NCBI GenBank assembly: GCA_013339895.1
Contig: JABACO010000006.1
Coordinates: 1,857,962-1,921,961 of the forward strand
DNA length: 64,000 nt
Origin: Ephydatia muelleri
Taxonomy: Eukaryota > Porifera > Demospongiae > Spongillida > Spongillidae
Direction of reading: 5' to 3'
Positions 1 to 12,264 of this stretch are shown in pieces; within the stretch, counting starts at the first letter, position 1, and the number at the start of each line of letters is the position of its first letter. Both the position numbers and the translations under genes were made by a program. A model generated the notes under the pieces. It did not search any database, was not told where the DNA came from, and worked only from the letters and a program-made list of their open reading frames with translations.

Positions 1-13
1 TTCCCAATTACTT

Positions 14-1496
14 TCATTCAGTTATAAACATAATGGATGCGGGCCAAGCTTTGCAAATTGATTATTCCAATACATGGCAGATAGACTGTTGAAAATGAAT
101 GATGCATCGAAGCTATACATGTAGGTCATGTAACTGTTCTCTGAATGCATGCATGACTGTTTTCACGCATCTGTCTCATTGAATGTCAAATACTTTACCT
201 TGAAATCTGGTGTCTGAAAGGTTATGCAGAAGTGTTATTAATCATATGCATTGTCACTGTCCAATGTAGGCATTACCGAAACACTGTTCCTTTATTGATG
301 CAGTTCAAGAGGTTATCTCTTATACATATATCAGGCAGCGCTGTCCTTATCTATGTTTGTATATCTGTCGTTAGTCAACTTCGTTTATTGGATTTGTCTG
401 TGGATACAATAATAATTATGGTGCTGCTATTTTTTTTGCAACATGGTGACAAGGTTTTTTTAATGCATCTTGGTGCATGTGAAATGATTGTATTGTGAAA
501 CATTCTGCAGGGTGGGCATTAATTAATATGGCTTCTCAAAGGGAACAGGCGCACACACACACACACACATTAGTATTATGCATGGGAGGGAGACCGCTTC
601 TCTTTCATTGTTTTATTTCTGAATTCTTTGAGAGTCGGCATTGCCCTCTATAAAATGTCTCTTCTTCATGGAGTGATGAGGCATGGAGTTTTATTAACCC
701 TACATTTCAACACAAGTGTATCACATTTTGGCATGTTTTAGAAGTTTGCAAGAATAACACTGAGAATCACTGTGTAGAGGACATTTCTAGAATATCAAAA
801 AACTTGAAATTATGCGCTAGATCCCTTTTCACTGTAATGATTCCATTTATACTCAAATGATGACATCATTATTATTGTGTACTGACATATTTAGACACAT
901 GTTTACAACCGATTGAAATTAGAAAGGACGTGCATTGCCTTGTTCACTTAGGAACTTTGCTCCCATGACAAATATAGCAAAGAATGATGTCCGTGTACTG
1001 CAATATTTACTGCTTCTAAAAGTGTTGTGTGTGTAGCTAACAGAGCCTATTGCAGTGACTTTGAAAGAATTCATCAACTGTAATATTGGACAAGAAAACC
1101 TCTGTACCATTGTGTAGAGCTGATGTTAATTGAACTGCACTGCCGCAATTTTGTGTGACCGCACATGTTCGTAAAGACAAAATGATGTCTGCTTTTCACT
1201 AGCCTGGGGACCGGAGGAGTCGAATTTAGTCATCTGGTCCCCAGATGCGGTCTCACAAGGTTCGCATGAGTACCCGTGATAAACACTGGGGTCCCGTCAC
1301 GCATAAATTGATCTGGGCAAAATAGAATCCGATCGGATCAATTTTTGCGCCAAACTTCATCCGACGGAGCAATATAGGATAGCTTGTCCGCAGCGGGCCG
1401 GATAGGCTGTCCGGCTGGACTCACTATCTTACGATACACTGTCCTCATACGGGCAATTCATCCTAGGAGTTTTGGTCCGCGTTATGACACGCCCCC
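14..1496. other. Non-coding part of copy A
   Basis: No gene could be supported here. Short open frames at 232-498 and 919-1,110 are shared with copy B, but they lack splice context and protein-like composition. The stretch has a short CA tract near 552-568 and a perfect small hairpin-like segment near 1,201-1,245 in which CTGGGGACC is answered by GGTCCCCAG. Confidence 0.5.
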
Positions 1497-2213
1497 CAGC
1501 GGCGGATCCAGGATTTCTGGAGGGGGGGGGGTCTAATAACTATATTCACAAGCGGGGGTGGGTACGGAAGGGGGCGTGCCCTTCACGTAACAGCTAGGGG
1601 GTCTGGGGGAGCGCTGTAAGCTCCCCCAGTGGGGGCTGGGGCGAAGCCCCAGCCGCTTTTTCACTTTTGCGTTTATTTAGCATGAAAATAAGCATACTTT
1701 GAAAGTGTATTCAATATTGATAGCTAGCAAGCGCAATATTCGAATTGATTAATATACGCGTGTAGAAGCCTGCGTGAGTCAACGTGGTCGTGGATAAGGA
1801 TAGCGAATAGAAAACTCTACGCAAAGCCATTGTGACTGTATTCTGGTCTAAACGACACACACGTTTTACCTTTAATATTATTATATACCTACTTGATTTA
1901 GCTCTACCTGTTTCCTGAGGTAAACTATCTTCTTTTGATCGCTTACTTCTTGATCGCACAATTCCATCGCGCAGCAGTAATACTAATTAAACACGCTTGG
2001 AGGGCCTTGGCTTTAGACCCCCCCACACACACACACACACTCACACACACACTTTGGGTCGAATGCTAACTCGCTAATCAGTTCACTCGCGTTGCTTCCT
2101 TTTTCAACTCGTCAATCATGTAATTAATTATTCATATGTTAATTTATTCATAGCTGGTCGGGCCGAGGGGGGGGGGGTCTTTAGACCCCTTAGACCCCCC
2201 CCCCCTGGATCCG

Positions 2214-2219
<6 letters not shown>
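1497..2219. mobile_element. hAT-like non-autonomous DNA element (absent from copy B)
   Basis: The element begins CAGCGGCGGATCCAGGA and ends with the near-exact inverted complement TGGATCCGCCACTG, a terminal sequence style common in hAT-type MITEs. At the matching point copy B (59,120) has only an uninterrupted C tract, so this is an insertion into copy A. The 8-bp target duplication expected for hAT cannot be read because the target is poly-C. Internally there are runs of G and C next to each end, a CA repeat near 2,027-2,052, and no transposase coding potential. Confidence 0.7.
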
Positions 2220-2244
<25 letters not shown>

Positions 2245-3000
2245 GACACACACGACACACGCCATATTAGAGTCATGCTGCCACGGCATGTCTGACGTGC
2301 ATGGAATTTTATATACATCATGCATAATACATCATGATGGTACATCTAGTACACGAGTGCAGAAGTGGAAGTTGTAATTCCATGAAGAAATGAAATTAAT
2401 TTAATTTTGATGTTGCACATACATCACTTCTTCTATTTCAGTATTAGAATATAAGGACGCATTTAAACAAGTTATGTTACTGTAATTAAAATAATAATGA
2501 TGCATGTGGGCGCGTTTCATGAATTTCAAATACAGTATTGACGAATTACGAAGTACAGTATTATGCATTCTGAAAGCTGGATGACTGAGCCTTAAATCAG
2601 TTGTTATGTATTGAGAATCAGATAGTATTTAAAAGCTATAAAACATCGAAGTAATATCATTATCTGAAAACGTTACATGAAACATTGTATCTGTTGGATC
2701 CTGTAAACATTTATGACCTCATGCAGTTCTATATACCATTGGCATTATCGGTGTCAACTTGCTAAGTAAGAAATTTCTTTGCTACTGATGTGCCATTAAG
2801 ATGACATAACTCTTCCTTCAGTGTCCTTACAAGGAGATGAGAGATCACTGAGATTATAATGTGACTGTACTTTGCATCAGCGATAAAACTTTATTTAGAA
2901 TTTCAGTAGATCTCATTTGAATAAGTTTTATCAATCAAAAATATTATCATGACTAAAATTAAAGACTAGATGCTTATACTTTTCGAAACAGCTAATCCAA
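2245..3000. other. AT-rich non-coding spacer
   Basis: No gene, RNA or clear repeat was recognised. The sequence is AT-rich and matches copy B (59,150-59,930) with scattered differences. A tract of about 24 C residues lies just before it, immediately right of the hAT-like insertion. Confidence 0.5.
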
Positions 3001-3004
3001 CCCC

Positions 3005-4290
3005 GAAACGTATGTTGCATGGCGGGAAACGTGTGTTGCATGGTGGGGAACGTGTGTTGCATGGTGGGAAACGTATGTTGCATGGTGGGAAACGTATGTT
3101 GCATGGCGGGAAACGTGTGTTGCATGGCGGGAAACGTATGTTGCATGGTGGGAAGCGTATGTTACGTGGTAGGAAACGTATGTTACATGGTGGGAAACGT
3201 GTGTTGCATGGTGGGAAACGTATATGTTGCATGGTGGGAAACGTATGTTGCATGGTGGGAAACGTATGTTACGTGGTGGGGAACGTGTGTTACATGGCGG
3301 GAAACGTATGTTGCATGGTGGGAAATGTATGCTGCATGGTGGGAAACGTATGTTGCATGGCGGGAAACGTGTGTTGCATGGCGGGAATTGTATGTTGCAT
3401 GGTGGGAAACGTGTGTTGCATGGTGGGAAACGTATATGTTGCATGGTGGGAAACGTATGTTGCATGGTGGGAAACGTATGCTACCGTATGTTGCATGGTG
3501 GGAAACGTATGTTACATGGTGGGAAACGTATGTTACATGGTGGGAATTGTATGTTGCATGGTGGGAAACGTATGTTACGTGGTGGGGAACGTGTGTTACA
3601 TGGCGGGAAACGTATGTTGCATGGTGGGAAATGTATGCTGCATGGTGGGAAACGTATGTTGCATGGTGGGAATTGTATGTTGCATGGTGGGAAACGTGTG
3701 TTGCATGGTGGGAAACGTATGTTGCATGGTGGGAAATGTATGCTGCATGGTGGGAAACGTATGTTGCATGGTGGGAAACGTATGCTACCGTATGTTGCAT
3801 GGTGGGAAACGTATGTTACATGGTGGGAATTGTATGTTGCATGGTGGGAAACGTATGTTACGTGGTGGGGAACGTGTGTTACATGGTGGGAAACGTATGT
3901 TACATGGTGGGAATTGTATGTTGCATGGTGGGAAACGTATGTTACGTGGTGGGGAACGTGTGTTACATGGCGGGAAACGTATGTTGCATGGTGGGAAATG
4001 TATGCTGCATGGTGGGAAACGTATGTTGCATGGTGGGAAACGTATGTTGCATGGTGGGAATTGTATGTTGCATGGTGGGAAACGTGTGTTGCATGGCGGG
4101 AAACGTGTGTTGCATGGTGGGAAATGTATGTTACATGGCGGGAAACGTATGTTGCATGGTGGGAAACGTATGTTGCATGGCGGGAAACGTGTGTTGCATG
4201 GCGGGAAACGTATGTTGCATGGTGGGAAACGTATGTCGCATGGGAAATGTATGTTGCATGGTGGGAAACATATGTTGCATGGTGCATGGG
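3005..4290. repeat. 21-bp minisatellite, about 61 units
   Basis: Tandem 21-bp unit close to GTTGCATGGTGGGAAACGTA. Variants include GTTACATGG, AATTGTATG and AAATGTATGC, which form a higher-order pattern of several units; two breaks read CTACCGTATG (near 3,481 and 3,785). Because 21 is divisible by three and the unit lacks stops, long open frames appear in several frames on both strands; these are artefacts. The homologous array in copy B (59,931-60,184) has about 12 units, so this is a variable-number tandem repeat. Confidence 0.95.
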
Positions 4291-4717
4291 AAAACTGTAA
4301 TACTTTTGATCGTACCCAAAAATGATTCATTGAAGCCGCTAATGGATGAGTTTCACTGACTTTAGGCAAACAGTATCAGCTGTGGCTGCAGGGTCAGCTT
4401 GTTTTCACGTTGTGAATGACGGACCATGCATGCTCTATGACCGTATATAATCAATGCTGTGATTCCCCTTCTCTGACATCCTGCATACGCGTAGCACCCC
4501 CTTGGTGTAGGATAGCGTGCAGCTACTGACTTGACGTGTACCACCTGTAGTGTTCTTCCCCTTGATGCATCACTTGGTAAAGGATGCCAAAGCGGTGTTC
4601 ATCAGTATGAACATGTTTTTATGGTGCTTTTGTAAAGACCAAATATCGAGATTATAATTACACGTCACTCATTTCAATAATCAACACTGGAACTTGTATT
4701 GCAATGTGCAGGCCATA
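4291..4717. other. Non-coding spacer
   Basis: Unique sequence shared with copy B (60,185-60,609). I see no gene or RNA. It ends at the TA target of the CACTG element. Confidence 0.5.
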
Positions 4718-5769
4718 CACTGTTAAAAAAAGGGTGCGGTTGCCACAACACACTTAGGGGTGTTCGTACGCCTGTTAGAAATAACACCCCATGGAGTGTA
4801 GTGGTAACCGCTCAGGAGTGTTACAGCCAACACCCCTGAAGTGTAGCCAATACACTTTATAGGGTGTTGACAAAGGCATCAATAGTTCGTGCATGCACTG
4901 TAATCTTACGATACAACATAAATTGATCTTAATAAACTATACAACAACAGTTGATGATTTTAATAAAAAGTTGACAACAAATACAAACATACATGTACAA
5001 CAAAACTATAAACATGTCTTTAGGGCCTATACGACGATCGAGTAGTCCTGGAGTGTTTCTCTGCATGCTTCGAACACTAAACAAATGAAGGAAACACATG
5101 CATATATATAACGGTCAGGTTCCAATATGAGACATGTCTAACCTTTTTAAGTGAATCTTGGGTGCAGCCATCAGTCCGATGACGGTCATGTTCGCTAAGC
5201 AGATCGGTGACAATAACAACATCAATCGTACCGATTGTTAAGCTTACCTCGAAGGCTTGCTAGAGCCAGCGTGTCATATGACCTTTGTAAGGGCGTTCGC
5301 GACAAGGTACTTACCTGCCTTAAGCAGTGGCTCGTTATAGTGGGTAGCGCAGCACACAGTAGTAGCCGAATTTTCCTTAGCTAGAGCGTATAAACAGGCA
5401 TTCCGGTCCGATCGCGAACTGCTGTTCTCGATGAACTCTCTTCAAAGCGCTCAACTCGTCTTACTCAAATGCATCGCTCAACGCTGGAAGGAAACAAATA
5501 GCTTACCAAAAAGTCGTGTAACACCGAACTTACTTGTTCATAAATAACACAACGTGTTTCTAAAGGTCACGCATGCGCAACGAAATATATTTTTAGCATG
5601 AACTTACATGTATATTTGTTCAACATGTCTCACGATGACAAGAAAGGACACAAATAGCTAGGGTACACTGTAGGTATTCAGGATGTCTAAGATATAGAGT
5701 TGTCCAAATGTGAGGAAAGCTATACAGGACTTTTGAGTAGTTCCAATTGCACTTCTCTCAGAGTGTCCA

Positions 5770-6650
5770 ACAGTATTTCTGTGTATGTGTGAATGTGTGT
5801 GTACATGTATGCATACACATACACACATGAATTATACACATACACACATGTGCATGTGTGTTAATATGTGTGCATTGTGTGTGTGAATTCGTGTGTATGT
5901 GTGTATGTGTGTATGTGCATGTGTGCCATGTGAGTAATCAGGCCTGTAGCCAGGGGGTTGGTCAATCCCCCTTGTTTGATGCCTGATTGTGAGGGCCCCC
6001 CCCCCCCCCTTTTCATATTTGGCTAAATGTGAGGCCCCACCTCCCCCCTACCCCAACAGTCCTGCAGTCCTATTAATCGACCCCCCCCCCCCCCCTGCCA
6101 GACTTCCTGCCTACGAGCCTGCGTATGCATGTGTACATGTGTGCATTGTGTGTGCATGTGTGTGCATGTGTTCAGATGTGTAAGTGTGTGTCTGTCATGC
6201 ACATGTGTGCATGTGTGTGCATGTGTGTGTGCATGTGTGTGCATGTGTGTGCATGTGTGTGCATGTGTGTATGTCTGCACGTGTGTGCATGTGTGCATTG
6301 TGTGTGTTAGCATGTGTATACGTGTGTGTTGTGTGTTGCACATGTGTGTGCATGTGTGTGTATGTGTATGTATGTGTCTGTACGTGTGTTAGCATGAGTC
6401 TGTCATGTACGTGGTACATGTGTGTGTGCATGTGTGTGCATGTGTGTGTGCGCAGCGTGTGTGCATGTGTGCATTGTGTGTGTGTGCATGTGTATGTGTG
6501 GCATGTGTGTGTGTACATGTGTGTGACGCACATGTGTATACATGTGTGTGTGGTTATGTGTATTTGTGTGTGAGTACATATGTATGTGTGTACGTGTGTA
6601 TACATGCATGCGCATGTGTGGTTATGTGTATGTGTGTGCAGCTCGTGTAA
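5770..6650. repeat. TG/CATG-rich simple repeat tract
   Basis: Degenerate microsatellite of GTGTGCATGTGT-type words, interrupted by the nested MITE at 5,939-6,121. Cys/Val-rich and His/Thr-rich open frames on the two strands are artefacts of the dinucleotide composition. Confidence 0.85.
5939..6121. mobile_element. Small nested MITE inside the CACTG element
   Basis: It starts CAGGCCTGTAGCCAGG and ends CCTGCCTACGAGCCTG, giving imperfect inverted ends like those of short hAT-type MITEs. The interior is only about 150 bp and dominated by C runs. No 8-bp target duplication is visible. Confidence 0.5.
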
Positions 6651-6679
6651 AAATTTGTACGTATAAGTGCATCTGTTAT

Positions 6680-7720
6680 GCAAACATGTGCATGCATATA
6701 GACATTGTCAAACAATTAATAGTTATTGCATTTATCTCGTATCAGTCATTACACCAAACCAGGCATACATTTTGACCGAAATGTCACAAAAATGATATTT
6801 AATCCCACAACAACACTGCATGCCAGTACCTACAAAAAAGGTTCAAACACTGTCACTAGTGAAGTACTTTAACCTACCCTTACAAGTGTTTGACAGCATT
6901 CATTCATCCAGCATATTTCTTCACGATAGCTATCAGGATCTGCATGTGGTATATAGACATATGTAGCCACATGAATGCATGAACACTTTTAGCATACACC
7001 CAATGTTCAAGCTGCAACAGGTCTGTTAAATATTTTTTAAAGGACTACCTACATGCTTTATGCTAGATGTCATGCAATATGCTGCTTCCTTGAGCTATAT
7101 GTGATATTACATGCATACATATAATAAATACTTGTGAGTAATAATGTATATGTTCCCATGCCATTTTACTAGGGTGTGGTCTAAATAGAATCCAGATGAA
7201 TTTTAATACACAGTCACTGTTACCACACAAACCTTCACTCTCAGCACAAAGTGGCATGCAGGATAATAAACAAGCTTGCATCAAATTTGACATTTAGCAG
7301 CATACTGGGGTACTACAACACGCTAGCGAACTATACACACAGCAGTGCACATACATGAACATTGCACGCAAGCCTTCATAAGCACATCGAGATTACATGC
7401 ATGTATACGGTAATTACATGTTGAAAAAGCAGCGTGTAGGCCTACTAGTATACCTACTAGATATCCACACGCGCACGCGCCACTCGGGTCACCAACGCAC
7501 GGGCGATGGCCAGCCTATGGTAGACGTTTTGTACTGGTACGTTGTGTCACATGTGTGCGTGCATACCACTTGAAGTCCAGTATCACCTCCAACTACGAAG
7601 TCACAGCTGCCATCATAGTCATATCATCTACCAAACCACGCCCTCTCCGTCAGAAAGTAATTACTAAACAAGGCTAGGAACTATCCTACTGGGGTGTAAA
7701 TGCGGTAAATCAGTGTTATG
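6680..7720. other. Interior of the CACTG element without genes
   Basis: Moderately AT-rich sequence with no coding potential above background. It is absent from copy B along with the rest of the element. Confidence 0.5.
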
Positions 7721-8308
7721 ACAACACACCTTTAAAACGACCTAACACCCCACCCTTGCTGGGGGTTGCTCCTAACACCCTAACGTAGTCTGCCAACACC
7801 CCAAAATGTCAGCTCAACACCCTTGTGTGTTGCCATAACACTCCTTGGGCTGTAACACCCCTCAAACCTAACACCCCTCCGGCCTTTTTTTTTAACAGTG
7901 TACACACACGTATACTTGGCATATACTGACATAACTCTTCAGTGCAGCAATACAATGAGTAACGGCAGATATTTATCAATGGGCTCAAATTAAGCGTCCC
8001 CCTAACGTCACATGTATACAGTGTACGTATACCTGTATGTCCGGGCCCAAGTGAGGTGTCTGCATGCATGTAATTGTCACCGTATACGGTGCTCTCGCCC
8101 TCCAGGCTAGGGACACGCGTAGTGACCCTAGTCTGTACTACAATGTGTCAAGTCCACAGCTGGGACCACTGTACCAGTGCATAAGTGCTCATGCATGTCT
8201 TGAGCATGCTGCGGTATATCACTGCATGCATGAGGTACGCGGGGTGACCACATTCATGTTCACTGTAGTGTCAATTTGCAAGAATTTGTAAACCTGCATG
8301 TTATTGGC

Positions 8309-8595
8309 CCAATGTTTCTGAGGAACACGAAATCTGTCGTGCAGATTTTGAAAACAACACGGAAGAAAGTTCCTGCTGTCTGCAACAACTTTCCACCACT
8401 CTAGTTTTGCCGTTGGTTTTTGCCCTTTTCTGTTTTATTGATATCCTTTGCATGCCTGCATGTGCCGCACATTTGTACAGTAACTGCAGCAAGGCAAGTT
8501 CCCTATATTGCGCAGGCGCCGTGCAGACAGTCGTTATACCCCGATGTCAGTCGCGCGAAATTGATGGCGAGGTATTCAATACGTGCCATGGCTGA
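8309..8595 (+). pseudogene. Decayed paralogous transmembrane exon of the Ig/FN3 receptor
   Basis: The sequence from AATGTTTCTGAGGAACAC onward closely matches exon 6 of the receptor gene at 11,540. The translation keeps the pattern N-x-S-E-x-H-x-I-C, then ENNTEESS, then a Cys pair and a hydrophobic stretch (LVLPLVFALFCFIDIL) that could span a membrane. The acceptor site of the true exon is not conserved and the frame runs to a stop at about 8,593 without the tail sequence. In copy B the same exon (about 61,028) has a 2-bp insertion and hits an immediate stop. It is best read as the relic of an older tandem paralogue predating the large duplication. Confidence 0.6.
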
Positions 8596-9080
8596 ATCGT
8601 TGGGCATAATCACACAAAAGCAGTTTGTATGCAAGGATCATTTTGATATAAGATTCATGCATGTTGTATTGAATAGCGATAACCGATCTACCATGTATAC
8701 AGCCTTTCATTTTATCGTCACTATATCCTAACACCCTTAACATTTTCGTCAGTGCAGTGTTGCTGCTTACTTGAACAAGCACTGATATCAGGGTTCTTCT
8801 TTTTTTTTGTGTTTTTTGCAACGTACATGTATACTAACATATCACCGGACCCTGGTCCATGATTATTGTGTCTGACAGTGTAAAATATGGCCATACTAGA
8901 AAGTAAATTTGCTGAACGAGAATTATAGAATAAGTGATAAGCCTATGCCCATATATCATATTGAGGAGCATTTAGCTTCACCATGCTTGGGAGGATTGAG
9001 GATGATGAGCTCTTAACTGCATTCCTTCATTGTATTGAATTATTCATATCTGGCTGCAAACATTTTGCCCATTTGTGTTG

Positions 9081-9962
<882 letters not shown>

Positions 9963-11877
9963 ATGATGGTGCTATCTGCGGCGGTGGCTTACGTTATAAT
10001 GGGCTTTTTTACTTGCGTGCAATGCGCCTGCATAGGTGAGACCTAGCGTGCATGCAATATGGCCTTGGCAGTAACTGAGTCCGCAGATACAGAGGATGTG
10101 ACGCTTCTGCCTACGCAAGTTGCAAAGCTTGGTTGTCCTTGCAATACCAAGTACGTGTGGATCAACGATTCACAAATCAGCACTAGCACGTGTGAAACAG
10201 CCTCGGACGAATGTGACAGATTCGAACCAGCCTCGGACGTGTGTGACGGCGGAACCTGCACAGTGGTAACATTCAGAGACACTCTGGCGACCAATTCGAC
10301 GCAGATATGGTGCGATAAGTACGGAGATGAAACCTCAGTCACAGTGGCCTCCTATTTTGTGGTCGGTAAGCCTTCGTCGAGTGGGTGCATGCGGTCTTCA
10401 TTCCATTTGATAGCACATCCTGCATGCGCTGAGGCGACGCTATCTGTTGACATGCGCCATGCGTTCTCTTTGAGGTTCCCCGCTCTCGCCGAATCCATCC
10501 ATTCTCGCGATCAACGCGAGCGCTCTGTTGCTTAAATGGGAGGAACCCTTCACGTGGAAAGGTGTAGGCAATATTTCTCACTACACCGTCCGAATGTACT
10601 CCCGATCTAGCCACAGTTGGAGGATATGGACCATTCCGGCAAAGGGTTATGACATTGCATACTGTGCTAGTGTGGATGGCGATGGGATCGCTGCGCCATG
10701 CTCGCAAACATACATTCCTGGAGGAGTAACCAATGCAACAACATCATTGCAGTTCATCCTAACCACAAACATCGCCCCTGTTAGTTGCGAAGAACTGCTG
10801 TTTTATGTCAGCGCTTCAAACATAGTCGGAGAGAGCGAGAGAGCAGCAGTGAGGGGTTTTTTTAATGATGGTAAGAAATATGTCAGAACAGATGGAAAAA
10901 TGTTGCTGAGTATATTTGCAAACCTCAACATTTCCATTTCACTAAACTCACACTGCATTGTGTAATGGCTGCTTACATTTATTTACTGTACTGTAGCTCC
11001 TCGTGGTGACATGAAAGCTTGGATTACCCTGCTTAAGGGAGCCAGCAATGATACAGATCTTATCCTAAACATCCAGGTAGGGCATTAGATAGAATACTCA
11101 TCACCAAAAGTGCAATCATTAATTTGTATCTTTATATAACGCAATACATGCAGCCTCCTGGCTCATGCGCGCCGCGGATAGCCAATTTCAGCATTGATGT
11201 CAATGACGCGCACAATCAGAGCTTTGCATTGGTTCAGATATCTGCACAGCTAGGACCTTCAAAAGATCCAATAACCTTCCGCATTCCTTCGGGTCTGATA
11301 CCGAACGATACAGCCCAACTGACAGTGACAGCAAAGACGTCAGCTGACGAAGTGTACGTCAGCGTAACCAGTAAGTTCGATCGTGCGTCATGGCCACATG
11401 CTCTGTGGACCGCTTGCACCTCTGAGGCATGGGTCACTATGCACATGGCACGTATGCTCATGCATGTGCATGTATGTATACACGCTCGATTTACGAAACA
11501 AACCAAATTCTTATACAATTTGTAAACCATAATCTTCAGGCTTACCTACCGATGCCATCATGACAACCAATTTTTCTGAGAAACACAACATCTGTTCCTC
11601 AGATTGTGAAAACAACACGGAAGAAAGTTCCCGTTGTCTTCGACAACTGATAACTATGAATGCCGTATTCTTGGCCACTCTAGGAGCCCTTGGTGTTTGC
11701 CTTTTTACGGTAGTATTCTGGTTCGTGGACAGTAAGTTGAAAAGAACTGCCGCACAATATTGTCAATGATCAACTTTGTGTACGTGTATAGGGCGCACCA
11801 AGATGGCGGCCCCCCGCAAGGAAGCAGTCAATCAAGTGTACAGCAGTGGTATCAATAACCTCTATGACTACATATAA
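9963..11877 (+). CDS. Type I membrane receptor with Ig-like and FN3 domains (intact copy)
   Basis: My seven-exon model is 9,963-10,035, 10,087-10,365, 10,475-10,870, 10,997-11,076, 11,154-11,370, 11,540-11,731 and 11,792-11,877 (1,323 bp, 440 aa). All donors are GT and all acceptors AG, and phases match at every junction. The first two Met codons precede a hydrophobic signal peptide (residues 1-24). Residues 25-117 form an Ig-like domain (GCPC...VW...TQIWC). Residues 118-249 form an FN3 domain (SALLLKWEEP early, VSASNIVGESE late). Residues 250-348 look like a second, degenerate FN3. A Cys-rich juxtamembrane segment precedes one membrane span at about 388-411. The cytoplasmic tail is about 28 residues, basic, and ends NLYDYI, with a YxxI motif. 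It is probably a cell-surface recognition or adhesion receptor; the ligand is unknown. Intron 1 is 51 bp in this model; an alternative acceptor at 10,071 is also in frame. The start could lie upstream in the same open frame. Confidence 0.75.
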
Positions 11878-12193
11878 AATGATTGCGGCGTCCAATGCAT
11901 GATTGCAGCTGCTTGTTTATACATGCATACCCGTGTACCCCATGAATCCATGGGCACTACATATAACTGGCTATAGATATTTCTTGATTGGATGCATTCG
12001 TGTGCATACATTGACATACAGTATCGCGCAGTTAACAAAGGTTCACAATAGTAATGGACGTGACTCGATCAGTATAAAATGGGTCGGATTTATATAGTAT
12101 TTAATTACAGATGACGTAGAATACGTTTAAGGAGACATTCGCAGTTACGGAGATGCGCACGTTTAAAACACGAGCCATTCATTTTGTTGGGGG

Positions 12194-12197
<4 letters not shown>

Positions 12198-12244
<47 letters not shown>

Positions 12245-12264
12245 GGGGGGGGGGGGGGGGGGGG
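12198..12264. repeat. Poly-G tract (about 67 bases)
   Basis: Almost uninterrupted G, with single T interruptions. The Pro-rich open frames on the minus strand are its shadows. The tract is a strong candidate for G-quadruplex formation and for sequencing-length error. Confidence 0.95.

Larger units (their letters stand above)
4718..7900. mobile_element. CACTG-ended (CACTA/CMC-like) non-autonomous element, TA target duplication
   Basis: The insertion is defined exactly by copy B, which has an intact CCATACACACACGTATAC site at 60,607. In copy A one TA lies at 4,716-4,717 and a second at 7,901-7,902. The ends are CACTGTTAAAAAAAGG and its inverted counterpart CCTTTTTTTTTAACAGTG. Both ends carry many subterminal AACACCC/GGGTGTT motifs (for example 4,755-4,870 and 7,725-7,880), the layout typical of CACTA-type elements. 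No transposase is encoded. The interior holds a TG-rich tract and a nested MITE. The CMC assignment is inferred from CACTG ends plus subterminal repeats; a TA duplication would also fit other TA-targeting superfamilies. Confidence 0.8.

Noticed and set aside
3005..4290. CRISPR-like array
   Set aside because: Units are contiguous without unique spacers, and the window is eukaryotic.
2970..4359. Very long open frames (up to about 450 codons) on both strands over the 21-bp repeat
   Set aside because: Unit length divisible by three with no stop codon opens several frames at once; no splice or start context; the array length differs five-fold between copies.
6023..6683. Cys/Val-rich and His/Thr-rich open frames
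   Set aside because: Produced by TG/CA dinucleotide repeats inside a transposon.
4718..7900. The 3.2-kb difference as a deletion in copy B
   Set aside because: Inverted CACTG ends and the duplicated TA show insertion into copy A.
8064..8291. 75-codon frame conserved in both large copies (also 60,773-61,000)
   Set aside because: Conservation is explained by the recent duplication; no splice sites, domain or protein-like bias.
10059..10535. 158-codon continuous frame through the receptor locus
   Set aside because: It reads through the 109-bp intron 2; the spliced model keeps the FN3 start (SALLLKWEEP) in frame and fits splice signals.
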